A DNA stretch of 64,000 nucleotides from CAYVFC01 sp964450715 (GCA_964450715.1 CAYVFC010000009.1:1-64000); one strand, 5' to 3'. Counted from the first letter of the stretch, positions 26,368 through 35,312 are shown. The notes: generated by a model not told the origin, from the letters alone. Numbers and translations are program-made.

Positions 26368-27002
26368 CGGCGCGTGGCGGTGCGCGGCGGCTTCTGCGGG
26401 CGGCGCTGCTGTCGTTGCTGGTCAACGGCGTGCTTCTGGCGCTGGTGGCCGAGCTGAACCGCCACGTGAAGGCGCACGTGGGCCGAGCCCGGCCGGCCGA
26501 GGAGGCGATCCACTTCCAGCCGCCCCCCAGGAAGAAGCAGCCGAGGCGCGTCCGGCAGAAGGTGATCAAGAGCCGCCCGCGGGCAGTGCCCCTGCCCATC
26601 CCCGACCTGCCCTCCCGCGTCTTCACCGCCGCGGTACCGCCCGAGGTCGGCGAGGTGGACATGTCGGCCGACCTGGTCGGATACGCGGGGGACTGGGACG
26701 CGGCGCTGGTGCTCCGGGAGGAAGCGGTGGATGAGCCTCCCCGGGTGATTAGCCGGGTTTCACCCGAGTATCCGCCGATGGCCGAGGAGCGCGGCATCGA
26801 GGGCTGGGTGGTGGTGAAGCTGCAGGTCTCGACCTCGGGCCGGGTGCGCAGCGTCCGGGTGGTAAGCGCCGAGCCCCCGGGCGTGTTCGAGACCGCGGCC
26901 GAGCGCGCCGCGCGCCAGTATCGCTTCGCGGCCGCCCGCTTCAAGGGGCAGCCGGTGCAGGTGGTCTGCCGCCAGCGCATCTCCTTCCGGTTGGAGCGGT
27001 GA
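26364..27002 (+). CDS. tonB: TonB energy-transducing protein
   Basis: A 212-residue protein with an N-terminal membrane anchor (LLRAALLSLLVNGVLLALVA) and a proline/basic spacer (PPPRKKQPRR, then PRAVPLPIPDLP). The C-terminal TonB domain at about 125-212 contains ISRVSPEYPPMAEERGIEGW, VVKLQVSTSGRVRSV and a final RQRISFRLER. The YPxxAxxxxxxG motif is the family signature. It links ExbBD to the receptors; the shared riboswitch implies that the BtuB-like receptor is the main client. Confidence 0.92.
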   Translation: MTARGGARRLLRAALLSLLVNGVLLALVAELNRHVKAHVGRARPAEEAIHFQPPPRKKQPRRVRQKVIKSRPRAVPLPIPDLPSRVFTAAVPPEVGEVDMSADLVGYAGDWDAALVLREEAVDEPPRVISRVSPEYPPMAEERGIEGWVVVKLQVSTSGRVRSVRVVSAEPPGVFETAAERAARQYRFAAARFKGQPVQVVCRQRISFRLER

Positions 27003-27003
27003 G

Positions 27004-28152
27004 ATGCAGAGGTTGCTCGCGTGGATGGGTCTGGTGTTGGTGCTGGCGCTCACTCCGCCGGCGCTCGCCGAGACTCCCGAAAAGCGTGGCGAGCAAAGGG
27101 GCGCCTTCGGCGCGATACAGCGCCTGATCAACCAGGGAGAGCTGGAGCAGGTCGAGGCGCTTCTGGCCGACGAGGGGGACGAGGCCGTGCTGGAGAGCTT
27201 CCGCGGGATGCTGGCCCTGAAGCGCGAAAATCCCGGGCAGGCGGTCGAGCGCTTCCGCCGGGTGCTGGCGATCAAGCCGAACCAGACCGCCATCTGGCTC
27301 TACCTGGGACAGGCCCTGTATCAGAGCGGGCGCTACCGCGAGTCGCTGGAGGCGCTCGACCGGGGCAAGAGCATCGGTCGCAAGCTCGCCTCGTACTTCC
27401 GCCTGCGCGCGCGGGTGCAGCAGCAGCTGGACCGGATCGACGGCGCCTACGGGACGCTCGAGCAGGGGCGGCGCCTCTTTCCGCAAGAGCACGACCTGGT
27501 TCTGGAGCAGGCCCTGCTGCTGGTTCGCCAGGGTCTGTACACGGCCGCGTTGAAGAAGGGAGAGCAATACCTCGGGCTTCGTCCCGATGACCGCAATGGC
27601 TACCTGGTGCTCGGAGAGGCCCTGCGCCGGGCCGGCAGGCCGCGGCAGGCGGCCCGGGTGCTGGAGCAGGCCCATCTGCGCTTTCCCGGCGATCCGGACG
27701 TGCTCGCCCGGCTTGGCCTTGCCCACGCCGCGGACGGGCGGCTGCGGGTGGCCGCGCGGCTCTTGTCGATCGCGGCGCGCGTCAAGCCTGAGTACGCTTT
27801 CTCGTCCGCCGAGTACTACCGGCTGGCGGGCCGCTTCGAGTGGGCCATCGAGATCAACGCCCGGGTGCCGGACCCGGCGCAGCGCCTGTCGCAACGGCTG
27901 GCCATTCATGTCGGCCGAGAGAGCTTCGATCGCGCCGCCGCGCTCGAGCCCTTGCTGCGCTCGGCCGGCGCCATGGACGAGCTGAATCAGTACCGCCTGG
28001 CCTACGCCAACCTGCGCGTCGGCGACCTCGAACGCGCCCGGCAACTGGCTCTGCAGGTGCGCGACCCGGCGCTACGCCCGCGCGCCGAGGACGTGCTACG
28101 GAGCATCCACGAGCAGGAAGGAAGAACGCGAACGGATTCGATACCGGAGTAG
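27004..28152 (+). CDS. Periplasmic TPR protein of the TonB operon
   Basis: A 382-residue exported protein with a signal peptide (LAWMGLVLVLALTPPALA) and about eight tetratricopeptide-like helical repeats. Examples are AIWLYLGQALYQSGRYRESL and GYLVLGEALRRAGRPRQAAR. TPR proteins close TonB2-type operons and are thought to scaffold the complex. The start follows the tonB stop by one base. The gene converges with cobC four bases later, so any terminator must lie within coding sequence. Confidence 0.8.
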   Translation: MQRLLAWMGLVLVLALTPPALAETPEKRGEQRGAFGAIQRLINQGELEQVEALLADEGDEAVLESFRGMLALKRENPGQAVERFRRVLAIKPNQTAIWLYLGQALYQSGRYRESLEALDRGKSIGRKLASYFRLRARVQQQLDRIDGAYGTLEQGRRLFPQEHDLVLEQALLLVRQGLYTAALKKGEQYLGLRPDDRNGYLVLGEALRRAGRPRQAARVLEQAHLRFPGDPDVLARLGLAHAADGRLRVAARLLSIAARVKPEYAFSSAEYYRLAGRFEWAIEINARVPDPAQRLSQRLAIHVGRESFDRAAALEPLLRSAGAMDELNQYRLAYANLRVGDLERARQLALQVRDPALRPRAEDVLRSIHEQEGRTRTDSIPE

Positions 28153-28156
28153 CCCC

Positions 28157-28774
28157 TCAGGGTTCGGGAAAGGCGAATCGCTCGGCCTGCAGGTACTCGA
28201 CCGGAGTCTGCATGGCTCGTTCCCAGGACCGGCCCAGGGCGATGACACGCATCGCGCGTATAGCGCCCGCGTGCGCGACCAGCAGATGATTCCGTTTTCG
28301 GTCGAGCTCTTTCCACCAGGCGCCCATCCGTTGTTCGAGCCCGGCGGCGCTCTCGCCGCCGGGGGGGAAAGTGACATACCAGTCGTCGGACCAGGTTTGC
28401 AGAAGGTCGGGGGATTGCTGTTGGATGAGATCCCAGGGCTGACCTTCCCAGTGGCCGAAGTCGAGCTCGCGCACCCGCTCGTCCACGCGTAGCTGCGCCG
28501 CGAGCGTCCGGGCCAGAATACGGGCGGGATACAGGCAGCGGGTGAACGATGTGGTCCAGACCTCGTGGATCGCGATCCCGGCGGGCAGCGTACAGAAGAT
28601 AGTCTGCGCTGCCGTTTCCGGATCGAGCGCGGTCGGGATCTCGCTCTGACCGTAGCATACACCTTGTAACCGGGCCGGAGCGTGACGGGCCGCGATCAGG
28701 CACCCGCCGGTAGCACCGATCCGGGGTCCGTCCGGCGAGCCCGGGTCGGACGGGCACGGCGGCACACCTTTCAC
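28157..28774 (-). CDS. cobC: Alpha-ribazole-5'-phosphate phosphatase (histidine phosphatase family)
   Basis: Predicted dephosphorylation step of cobamide nucleotide-loop assembly. The 205-residue protein has the phosphohistidine motif as ARHAPARLQG rather than the usual RHGET. It also has ELDFGHWEGQPWD and the second catalytic His in LLVAHAGAIRAM, together with YGQSEIPT and RCLYPARILA typical of CobC. GTG at 28774 overlaps the cobS stop in a GTGA arrangement, indicating coupling; the longer frame to 29452 lies inside cobS. It is the last gene of cobU-cobS-cobC. Confidence 0.8.
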   Translation of the reverse strand: MKGVPPCPSDPGSPDGPRIGATGGCLIAARHAPARLQGVCYGQSEIPTALDPETAAQTIFCTLPAGIAIHEVWTTSFTRCLYPARILARTLAAQLRVDERVRELDFGHWEGQPWDLIQQQSPDLLQTWSDDWYVTFPPGGESAAGLEQRMGAWWKELDRKRNHLLVAHAGAIRAMRVIALGRSWERAMQTPVEYLQAERFAFPEP

Positions 28775-29553
28775 CCCGGTACCCCGCCCTGCAGCCAGGC
28801 CAGGGTGACGAGCATGGCGCACTCGGATACCTGCTGGGTTGCGCCCACGAAGTCGCCGGTGACGCCGCCCGCTCGGCGACGGAAGCCCATGCCCAGCCAG
28901 ATAGCGATCAACAGCGCCACGCCGGCCAGAGCCAGCGCGGCGACCGGCGTCAGGAAGTGCTGCGCCAAGGCTGCGGATACGAGGATCAAGGGCCAGAGGG
29001 TTGCGAGTAGCGCCTGGGGATAGGAGGCGCGCGTGACCTTCTGGCTCCTGGACTGGCTCTCCGCAGTTACATAGGGCAACACGGCCATGAGCCAGACCGG
29101 GGTGGTACGCGACAGGCAACCGACGACGATCAGCGCCAGCGGCGCGCCCGGGCCGAGCGAGGCCAAAGCGGTCACCCGGATCAACAGCGCGATGCCGAGG
29201 GCAGCCGCGCCAAAGCTGCCGATGCGGCTGTCCTTGAGGATGCGGAAGATCTGCTCGCGATCGGAGGCGCCGCCCAGCGCGTCGGCCGTGTCGGCCAGGG
29301 CGTCCTCGTGAAAGGCACCGGTGATCCAAAGGGAGGCCGCCACCACCAGGCAGGCCGCGACGGGTTCGCCCGCGCGTAGCGCGCCCAGCCAGACTAGGGA
29401 GAGCAGCGCGCCCAGCAGCGCTCCCACCAGCGGGAACCAGGCGCTCGACCACCTCCAGACCGCGTCCGAGCCGGGCAGCTTGCCCACGGGTATCCGGGTC
29501 AGAAAGGCGACGGCCGCGGGAAGGCCGAGCAGCACCTCGAATACGCGTTTCAT
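28771..29553 (-). CDS. cobS: Adenosylcobinamide-GDP ribazoletransferase (cobalamin synthase)
   Basis: Integral membrane enzyme that joins adenosylcobinamide-GDP to alpha-ribazole (phosphate). The 260-residue protein has several hydrophobic helices and the CobS metal motif ITGAFHEDALADTADALGG at about 77-95. FRILKDSRIGSFGAAAL and a C-terminal RRRAGGVTGDFVGATQQVSE are also diagnostic. It is ten bases downstream of cobU and overlaps cobC. Confidence 0.95.
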   Translation of the reverse strand: MKRVFEVLLGLPAAVAFLTRIPVGKLPGSDAVWRWSSAWFPLVGALLGALLSLVWLGALRAGEPVAACLVVAASLWITGAFHEDALADTADALGGASDREQIFRILKDSRIGSFGAAALGIALLIRVTALASLGPGAPLALIVVGCLSRTTPVWLMAVLPYVTAESQSRSQKVTRASYPQALLATLWPLILVSAALAQHFLTPVAALALAGVALLIAIWLGMGFRRRAGGVTGDFVGATQQVSECAMLVTLAWLQGGVPG

Positions 29554-29563
29554 CCCCGGCGCC

Positions 29564-30103
29564 TCATTTCAGGCGAAGCGGAAGGCCGCTGACCACCAGG
29601 ACCACCCGGTCGGCTCCCTCGGCCATCACCTGGTTGCATCGTCCCAGCAGATCGCGGTAGCGCCGTGCCACGGCGTTTTCCGAGACGATTCCCATGCCGA
29701 CCTCGCTGGTGACGAAGACGACCGTTCCCGCCCTTCGCCGGCAGGCGGCGATCAGGTCGCGGCAGATGTCGGTCACGGCTTCCTCGTCGAGGACGTCGTT
29801 TCCCGACGCTTCGGACCGGTAGAGCAGGTTGTTGACAAACAGGCTCAGGCAATCCACCAGCAGCAACTCGTACTGCGGATAGCCGTCGAGCACGGCGCGC
29901 AGGTCGAACATCTCCTCGATGGTCTGCCAGCCGCAGTCCGCGCGCTCGGCGCGATGCCGCTCGATGCGTTCCCCCATTTCCGGGTCGGTGACCGGACCGG
30001 TGGCCACATAGGCGCGGCTGGGCGATCGCTGTTCGCCAAGCTCGAGCGCATGGCGGCTCTTGCCGCTACGGGTACCTCCTGCAATAAGGATAATATCGGC
30101 CAT
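29564..30103 (-). CDS. cobU: Adenosylcobinamide kinase / guanylyltransferase
   Basis: Bifunctional cytosolic enzyme that makes adenosylcobinamide-GDP. The 179-residue protein starts with the P-loop IILIAGGTRSGKSRHALEL. It has the guanylylated-His region MGERIERHRAERADCGWQTI, LLLVDCLSLFVNNLL, and FVTSEVGMGIVSENAVARRY, all conserved CobU blocks. It heads a leftward cobU-cobS-cobC operon and diverges from cobT over about 180 bases. No riboswitch is visible in that gap. Confidence 0.96.
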   Translation of the reverse strand: MADIILIAGGTRSGKSRHALELGEQRSPSRAYVATGPVTDPEMGERIERHRAERADCGWQTIEEMFDLRAVLDGYPQYELLLVDCLSLFVNNLLYRSEASGNDVLDEEAVTDICRDLIAACRRRAGTVVFVTSEVGMGIVSENAVARRYRDLLGRCNQVMAEGADRVVLVVSGLPLRLK

Positions 30104-30283
30104 TTGTCGTTTCTACCTGACGGTGGGGCTTCTTCAATTGCCTCGTGGCTACTTGACGATAGCGCTCGACCTGTCGTAGGGCAACGCCCTCCCGCGCGGA
30201 AACGCATCGCTCGATGAGATCGGGCGATCGGTACACGCTAGCTGCTAAAAACACATATCGAGAAACAAAGCCAGGGGAAAGAC

Positions 30284-31345
30284 ATGAGCGACATCGATCA
30301 ACTGCTGTCGGCTATTTCGCCGGTGAACGACTCTGTACGCGCGGAGGTCCAGAAGCTGCTGGACTGCAAGACCAAGCCGCAGGGCAGCCTCGGCCGGCTG
30401 GAGGAGCTCTGCAGCCGGTACTGCGCGGCGCGAGATACCGCGGAGCCGGATATTCCGGTAAAAGCAATGGTGGTTATGGCCGCGGATCACGGCGTCGCCG
30501 CCGACGGGGTGAGCGCCTACCCCAAGGAGGTCACGCGTCAGATGCTGCTCAACTTCGCCGCGGGCGGGGCCGCCATCAACGTGCTCTCTCGCCAGGTCGG
30601 CGCCCGGCTGCTGGTGGTCGACATGGGGGTCGAGCAGGCGGTGGAGGCGGCTTCCGGGATCCGGCTCGAGCGCGTGGGCCCGGGTACCCGCAACCTGGCG
30701 CGGGAGCCGGCGATGAGCGAGGCGCAGGCGATCGAGGCGATCGCGGCCGGCGCGCGCATCGTCGGCGAGCTGGTCGACGGCGGCGTGACGCTGATCGGGA
30801 TCGGCGAGATGGGCATCGCCAACACCACCTCGGCCAGCGCGCTGGTGGCAGCATTGACCGGCGCAGAGCCCGCGCAGGTCACGGGCAGGGGCACCGGTAT
30901 CGACGACCGCGCGCTCGACGCCAAGCGCGCCGTGATCGAGCGCGCGCTCGGGCTCCACCGTCCGAGTCCGGAAAGACCGCTTCCGGCGCTGGCCGCGCTG
31001 GGTGGCTTCGAGATCGCCGGGCTGACCGGCGTGATACTGGGCGCGGCTGCCAGGCGGATGCCGGTGATGCTGGACGGCCACATCACCGGCGCGGCCGCCC
31101 TGTGCGCGGTACGGTTGGTGCCGGGCGTGATCGGGTACCTGATCGCCTCGCACCGCTCGCCCGAGCCCGGACACGGGGTCGCGCTCGGCGAGATGGGTCT
31201 TGAGCCCTTGCTCGATCTCAAGCTCCGCCTAGGGGAAGGCACGGGCGCGGCGCTGGCGCTACCGCTGGTCGACGCCGCGATCCGTATCCTGAAAGAGATG
31301 GCGACTTTTGCCTCGGCCGGGGTGTCGGAGCGGAGCGACCATTGA
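30284..31345 (+). CDS. cobT: Nicotinate-nucleotide-dimethylbenzimidazole phosphoribosyltransferase
   Basis: Activates the lower-ligand base to alpha-ribazole phosphate. The 353-residue protein carries CobT signatures: TKPQGSLGRLEELCSRYC near the start, VVMAADHGVAADGVSAYPKE, GIGEMGIANTTSASAL, and GGFEIAGLTGVILGAA. The catalytic Glu lies in the C-terminal stretch with LGEGTGAALALPLVDAA. AGGGGA lies upstream of the ATG. Its stop codon overlaps the -35 of the promoter for riboswitch 3. The base specificity cannot be read from the sequence. Confidence 0.95.
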   Translation: MSDIDQLLSAISPVNDSVRAEVQKLLDCKTKPQGSLGRLEELCSRYCAARDTAEPDIPVKAMVVMAADHGVAADGVSAYPKEVTRQMLLNFAAGGAAINVLSRQVGARLLVVDMGVEQAVEAASGIRLERVGPGTRNLAREPAMSEAQAIEAIAAGARIVGELVDGGVTLIGIGEMGIANTTSASALVAALTGAEPAQVTGRGTGIDDRALDAKRAVIERALGLHRPSPERPLPALAALGGFEIAGLTGVILGAAARRMPVMLDGHITGAAALCAVRLVPGVIGYLIASHRSPEPGHGVALGEMGLEPLLDLKLRLGEGTGAALALPLVDAAIRILKEMATFASAGVSERSDH

Positions 31346-31369
31346 CACCCCCGGGCGTTCTGGTAATGA
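31342..31369 (+). promoter_or_regulatory. Promoter for riboswitch 3 unit
   Basis: TTGACA (31342-31347) overlaps the cobT stop. A 16-base spacer ends TCTGG and is followed by TAATGA (31364-31369), giving an extended -10 TGGTAATGA. Nearly the same string precedes riboswitch 4. Confidence 0.65.
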
Positions 31370-31374
31370 ATGTC

Positions 31375-31580
31375 AGTTGCCGGTTGGACCGTCGGCGGTG
31401 GAGATCATGCCGCGGTCCTGAAAAGGGAACCCGGTGAGAATCCGGGACTGACCCGCAGCGGTGAGTGGGAAAGAAAGCCATCATCAGGCACTGGCCAGGC
31501 GGCTGGGAAGCGATGGCGAGTAGGTAAGAGGCGACGCGAAACCGTCTGGACGCCCACGAGTCCGAAGACCTGCCGGTAAC
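31375..31580 (+). promoter_or_regulatory. Cobalamin riboswitch 3 (controls divergent cobN and TIM-barrel gene)
   Basis: The aptamer blocks CCTGAAAAGGGAACCCGGTG, GGGACTGACCCGCAGCGGTG and the B12 box GAGTCCGAAGACCTGCCGG occur in order. Downstream, CCACC can pair with GGTGG around the conserved ATGGTG (31613). GAGGATGG (31609-31616) can alternatively pair with CCATCCTC (31653-31660), giving two exclusive hairpins. Confidence 0.93.
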
Positions 31581-31612
31581 AACCACCTTTTGCACGCCTT
31601 CGAGGGTCGAGG

Positions 31613-31672
31613 ATGGTGGAAATACCGCAGCGTCCAGCGCCAGCACTGACGACCATCCTCCGCCCCGGGTGA
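31613..31672 (+). CDS. 19-codon leader ORF between riboswitch 3 and cobN
   Basis: The riboswitch-borne SD (GAGGG) and ATGGTG start a short frame encoding MVEIPQRPAPALTTILRPG, which ends at TGA 31670-31672, 13 bases before the GTG of cobN. At two other riboswitches the same ATGGTG starts the first structural gene, so this may be a coupling leader peptide. The frame is short and its translation is unproven. Confidence 0.4.
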   Translation: MVEIPQRPAPALTTILRPG

Positions 31673-31685
31673 GAGGAAGGGAACA

Positions 31686-34600
31686 GTGAAAGCCGTCTTC
31701 GTCTTCTCCCACCCGGTGCTCTTCCGAGCCTGGGACGCCGCCTGCGAGCGGCTTGAGGCCGAGGGGATCCGGGCCGTGATCGCCAGCCAGATGTCGGCGG
31801 TGGACTGGGAACAGCTCATCGATCAAGAGCTTTCCGGCGCCGATTCGCTCTTCCTCGAGCTCAGTCGCCACTTCCCGAGCTTCGAGCCGCTGGTGCGGGC
31901 GGCGGCCGACGTGCCCTTCGTGGTGGTGAGCGGTATCGAGACCCTCTCCGAGCTGCCGGAAAACGATCCGGTGGTGCGGGAGACGGTCGAACGCTACCTG
32001 AAGGCCGGTTCGGTCGAGGACCTCGGGAACGCCGCCCGCTTTCTGCTGTACCGGGCCGGGCGCCTGTCGGAGGCCCCGCCCGCGCCCGGTTCGCTGGTGC
32101 TGTGTGCGGTGGCGGACATGGCCTCGCACCGGATGTTCGAAAGCGCCGAGGCGTATTTCACGTTTCTAGCAGGCAAGTCCAGCCGTTTACTCGACCGGCC
32201 GGTGGCGGTGCTGTGCTTCGGCCGCTCGCTCTGGCTGGACGACGATCTCGATCTGCCTCGCGCCGCGGCGCGGGAGCTTCAGCGGCGCGACTTTTGCCTA
32301 GTGTGCGTCTTCTGCGACTGGGAGCTCGGCGCCTTGTTCGGCCGCCTGCCCGATCATCCGCTCGGCCGGATACTGGACGCGTGCGGACAACGGCTGGCCT
32401 GTATCTGGAACGGCCTGATCTCCCACACCGGGGCGGACCCGGGCTCAAGCAGCCCCTTCGAGAAATACGGCGTGCCGGTCCTACAGCTACTGCGTAACTA
32501 CGCCGAGGACGCATCGCGGTGGCGGGCCGGTACCGAGGGACTGTCGGCCATGAGCATCTGCTACGGGATGACCCAGCCCGAGATGCTGGGCTGCGTCGAG
32601 CCCACCTTGGTCGCCTGCAACCGGGTGAGAAAGACCACCAGGATACAGGGCACGGTCAACGAGGCGGACGTGGTGCTGGAGCGAATCGAGCGGCTGGCCG
32701 GGCGCAGCGAGCGCTGGTACCGGCTGCGCGGCAAGCCGGCGACCGAGAAGCGAATCGCCATACTGCTGCACAGCTCGCCCTGCAAGAGCGTCGAGGCGAC
32801 GCTGGCCACCGCGGCCGGCCTGGACGCGGCCGAAAGCGCGGTGCGGCTGCTGAGACGGCTGGCCGAGCGTGGCTACCGCGTTCAAGGCATCCCGGATAGC
32901 GGTGCTGACCTCATCGATCTCTTCCTGAAGCGCAAGGCCATTCACGAGTTTCGCTGGACCAGCGTGGAAGAGATCGTGAGCAAGCATGGCGTGTTGGCCG
33001 CCATCGATCGCGAGCGCTACCGGGAGGACTTCGACCGGCTCGAGCCCGGGGCACAGCAGGCGGTGCTGAAGGCCTGGGGGGATTTCCCGGGTGAATCGAT
33101 GGTCCACCGCGACGCGGTGGAGGGCGACTCGTTGCTCGTCACCGGGTTGGAATTCGGCAACGCGCTGGTGCTGATCGAGCCCAAGCGCGGGTGCTACGGC
33201 CCGCGTTGCGATGGCGAGGTCTGCCGCATCCTGCACGAGCCCGACATCCCCCCCCCCCACCAGTTCCTGGCCACCTACTTCTACCTGCAGCGCGAGGTAG
33301 ACGCCCTGGTGGTGATGGGCGCCGAGAGCCCGGTGGAGTACCTGCCGGGCAAACGGGCCGGGCTGAGCGGGAGTTGTTTTCCCGAAATCGTGTTGGGTGA
33401 TTTACCCGTCGTATACCCGTACCTGGTGACCGCCACGGCAGAGGGCCTGATGGCCAAGCGCCGCGGCCGGGCGGTGCTGGTCGACCACCTGCCGCCTCCC
33501 ACCATCGAGATGGGCGAGGTCTCGGGCCGCTTCGACGAGATCGAGGAGCTGTACCGGCAGTACCGCGCGGCCGAGCAGGTGAAGGACCGGGGGCGGCTTG
33601 CCACGGTGGCCGGACAGCTGCGGGCATCCCTCGAACGATCCAACCTGCTGGCCCCGGACGCCGACGAGCCCGCTTTCGCTCTGGCCCTGCAGTCGCTGTT
33701 GCGGCGGCTCGACGCCATGCGTCGACGGACCGGGCAACTGGAACCGCACGTGCTGGGAGCCGTTCCCTCGCCCGAGCAGACCGAGCGATTCGTGCGGGAA
33801 GTCGCGCGTAGCGGCGTAGAGCAGTGGGACCGGGGGACCTTCTTGCAGTCGCTGCGGGCTACCGGGGACGAGATGCAAGGCTGCCTGGCAGCGCTCGAGG
33901 GGCGCTTCATGGCTCCCGGGCCGAGCGGCCACCTCTCTCGCGGAAAGACGGAGATCGCGCCGACGGGTCGTAACTTTTACGGGCTGGACTTGAAGTGCAT
34001 ACCCACCCGGGCAGCTTTCCAGGTGGGCGAGCAGCTGGGCGCACAGCTACTGCGCAGGTACCTGCAGGACGAGGGTCGATTCCCCGAGCATATCGGCATC
34101 GTGCTCTGGTCGAGCGACGCCTTTCGCGCTGAGGGCGAACTGATCGGGCAAATCCTCTGGCTGCTGGGCTGCGCTCCCCGCTGGAAGACGGGCGGCAGGG
34201 TGGACGGGATCGAGGTGCTGCCGGCCGAGCAGCTCCTGCTGCAGGACGAAAGCGGGGTGAGTATCGCCCGGCCGCGCATCGACGTGGTGGTGCAGATGAG
34301 CGGCGTGGTGCGCGATACGCTGCCCATGCTCTACCAGCTGGTCGACGACGCGGTCGGCCTGGTGGCGGAGCTACAGGAGTCGGAGACGGTCAACTACGTC
34401 CGCGCACACGTGGAGAGGCGCGCGCAGGAGCTCATGCAATCGATGGGCGACGGCGACGCTGCCCGGCTGCGCCGTCTTGCCTCGCTCAGGCTCTTCTCGT
34501 CGCGGCCGGGCAGCTACGGGGTGGGGGTGAACCTGGCGCTGGACGCCTCGGCCTGGAACGACGACGCCGATCTGGCCGAGGTCTTCATCAACTGGACCGG

Positions 34601-35312
34601 GACCGGGTACGGAAAGGGCGTCCCGCAGAACGAGCAGGACTTCGCCGCGGCGTCCATGCAGCAGTACGCCGCCTTGCTGAAGACGGTGGACATCGCCTAT
34701 CAAAAGGCGGCCGCGCCCGAGTACGACGCGCTGTCCATCGGCTGTTACTCGGGCTTCCAAGGCGGGATGGCCGCGGCCCGGCGCGGGCTGGGCGGAGGCG
34801 AGACCCGGCTGTACTGGGGCGATTCGGTCAGCGGCAGCGCACCCGAGGTACGCGATCTGTCCGAGGAGATCGACCTCTGCTTCTCGGCCAAGCTGCTCAA
34901 CCCGGACTGGATCGAGCTGCAGAAAGCCCAGGGATACAGGGGCGCGACCGAGATATCGACCATGGTCAACACCGCCTTTGCCTGGTCGGCCACCTCCCGG
35001 GTGGTGACCCGGGAGCAGTTCGACGGAATATGCCGGGTATACGTCGAGAACCAGGAAAACCGCGACTGGCTCGCCCGGGAGAACCCCTGGGCGCTGGAGG
35101 AGATCACCCGCCGCCTGCTGGAGGCCAGCCGCCGCGAGCTGTGGCAGGCCGACGCCGAAAGGCTTCTGGCGCTGGAGCAGACCGTGCTCTCAACAGAGGG
35201 AGACCTGGAGGAGGGCATGGGACCGGTCACCGGAGAGCAGCAGGGCGGAAGCGTCGATATCTTCACCCGGGAAAAGGTCGCGGCCTGGGACTGGGGATAC
35301 CGGATGAAGTGA
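31686..35312 (+). CDS. CobN/ChlH-like chelatase large subunit, divergent paralogue (CobN1)
   Basis: A 1208-residue cytosolic protein of the CobN/BchH superfamily, the metal- and tetrapyrrole-binding subunit of class I chelatases. Conserved blocks include GPSGHLSRGKTEIAPTGRNF, RPRIDVVVQMSGVVRDTLP and LLNPDWIELQKAQGYRGATE. The central motif of CobN, normally HxGKHGSLEWLPGK, is VMGAESPVEYLPGK here (residues 543-556), so the two His are lost while the Glu-x-LPGK part remains. The region near 1015 has IGCYSGFQGG in place of CTDFYNYYGG. GTG with AGGAAGGGA upstream is the start. It may be a binding or inhibitory paralogue, or act on a different metal. Confidence 0.8.
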   Translation: MKAVFVFSHPVLFRAWDAACERLEAEGIRAVIASQMSAVDWEQLIDQELSGADSLFLELSRHFPSFEPLVRAAADVPFVVVSGIETLSELPENDPVVRETVERYLKAGSVEDLGNAARFLLYRAGRLSEAPPAPGSLVLCAVADMASHRMFESAEAYFTFLAGKSSRLLDRPVAVLCFGRSLWLDDDLDLPRAAARELQRRDFCLVCVFCDWELGALFGRLPDHPLGRILDACGQRLACIWNGLISHTGADPGSSSPFEKYGVPVLQLLRNYAEDASRWRAGTEGLSAMSICYGMTQPEMLGCVEPTLVACNRVRKTTRIQGTVNEADVVLERIERLAGRSERWYRLRGKPATEKRIAILLHSSPCKSVEATLATAAGLDAAESAVRLLRRLAERGYRVQGIPDSGADLIDLFLKRKAIHEFRWTSVEEIVSKHGVLAAIDRERYREDFDRLEPGAQQAVLKAWGDFPGESMVHRDAVEGDSLLVTGLEFGNALVLIEPKRGCYGPRCDGEVCRILHEPDIPPPHQFLATYFYLQREVDALVVMGAESPVEYLPGKRAGLSGSCFPEIVLGDLPVVYPYLVTATAEGLMAKRRGRAVLVDHLPPPTIEMGEVSGRFDEIEELYRQYRAAEQVKDRGRLATVAGQLRASLERSNLLAPDADEPAFALALQSLLRRLDAMRRRTGQLEPHVLGAVPSPEQTERFVREVARSGVEQWDRGTFLQSLRATGDEMQGCLAALEGRFMAPGPSGHLSRGKTEIAPTGRNFYGLDLKCIPTRAAFQVGEQLGAQLLRRYLQDEGRFPEHIGIVLWSSDAFRAEGELIGQILWLLGCAPRWKTGGRVDGIEVLPAEQLLLQDESGVSIARPRIDVVVQMSGVVRDTLPMLYQLVDDAVGLVAELQESETVNYVRAHVERRAQELMQSMGDGDAARLRRLASLRLFSSRPGSYGVGVNLALDASAWNDDADLAEVFINWTGTGYGKGVPQNEQDFAAASMQQYAALLKTVDIAYQKAAAPEYDALSIGCYSGFQGGMAAARRGLGGGETRLYWGDSVSGSAPEVRDLSEEIDLCFSAKLLNPDWIELQKAQGYRGATEISTMVNTAFAWSATSRVVTREQFDGICRVYVENQENRDWLARENPWALEEITRRLLEASRRELWQADAERLLALEQTVLSTEGDLEEGMGPVTGEQQGGSVDIFTREKVAAWDWGYRMK

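Noticed and set aside
28775..29452. Upstream extension of the cobC frame to 431 codons
   Set aside because: The extra 226 codons lie inside cobS and read as Arg/Gly-rich shadow text; the GTGA overlap at 28771-28774 gives a natural start.
30104..30283. Possible cobalamin riboswitch between cobU and cobT
   Set aside because: The gap lacks the aptamer blocks and B12 box seen in the other five copies.
30214..31203. 329-codon plus-strand frame overlapping cobT
   Set aside because: Arg/Gly-rich shadow frame of cobT with no motif; cobT has conserved blocks and a good SD.
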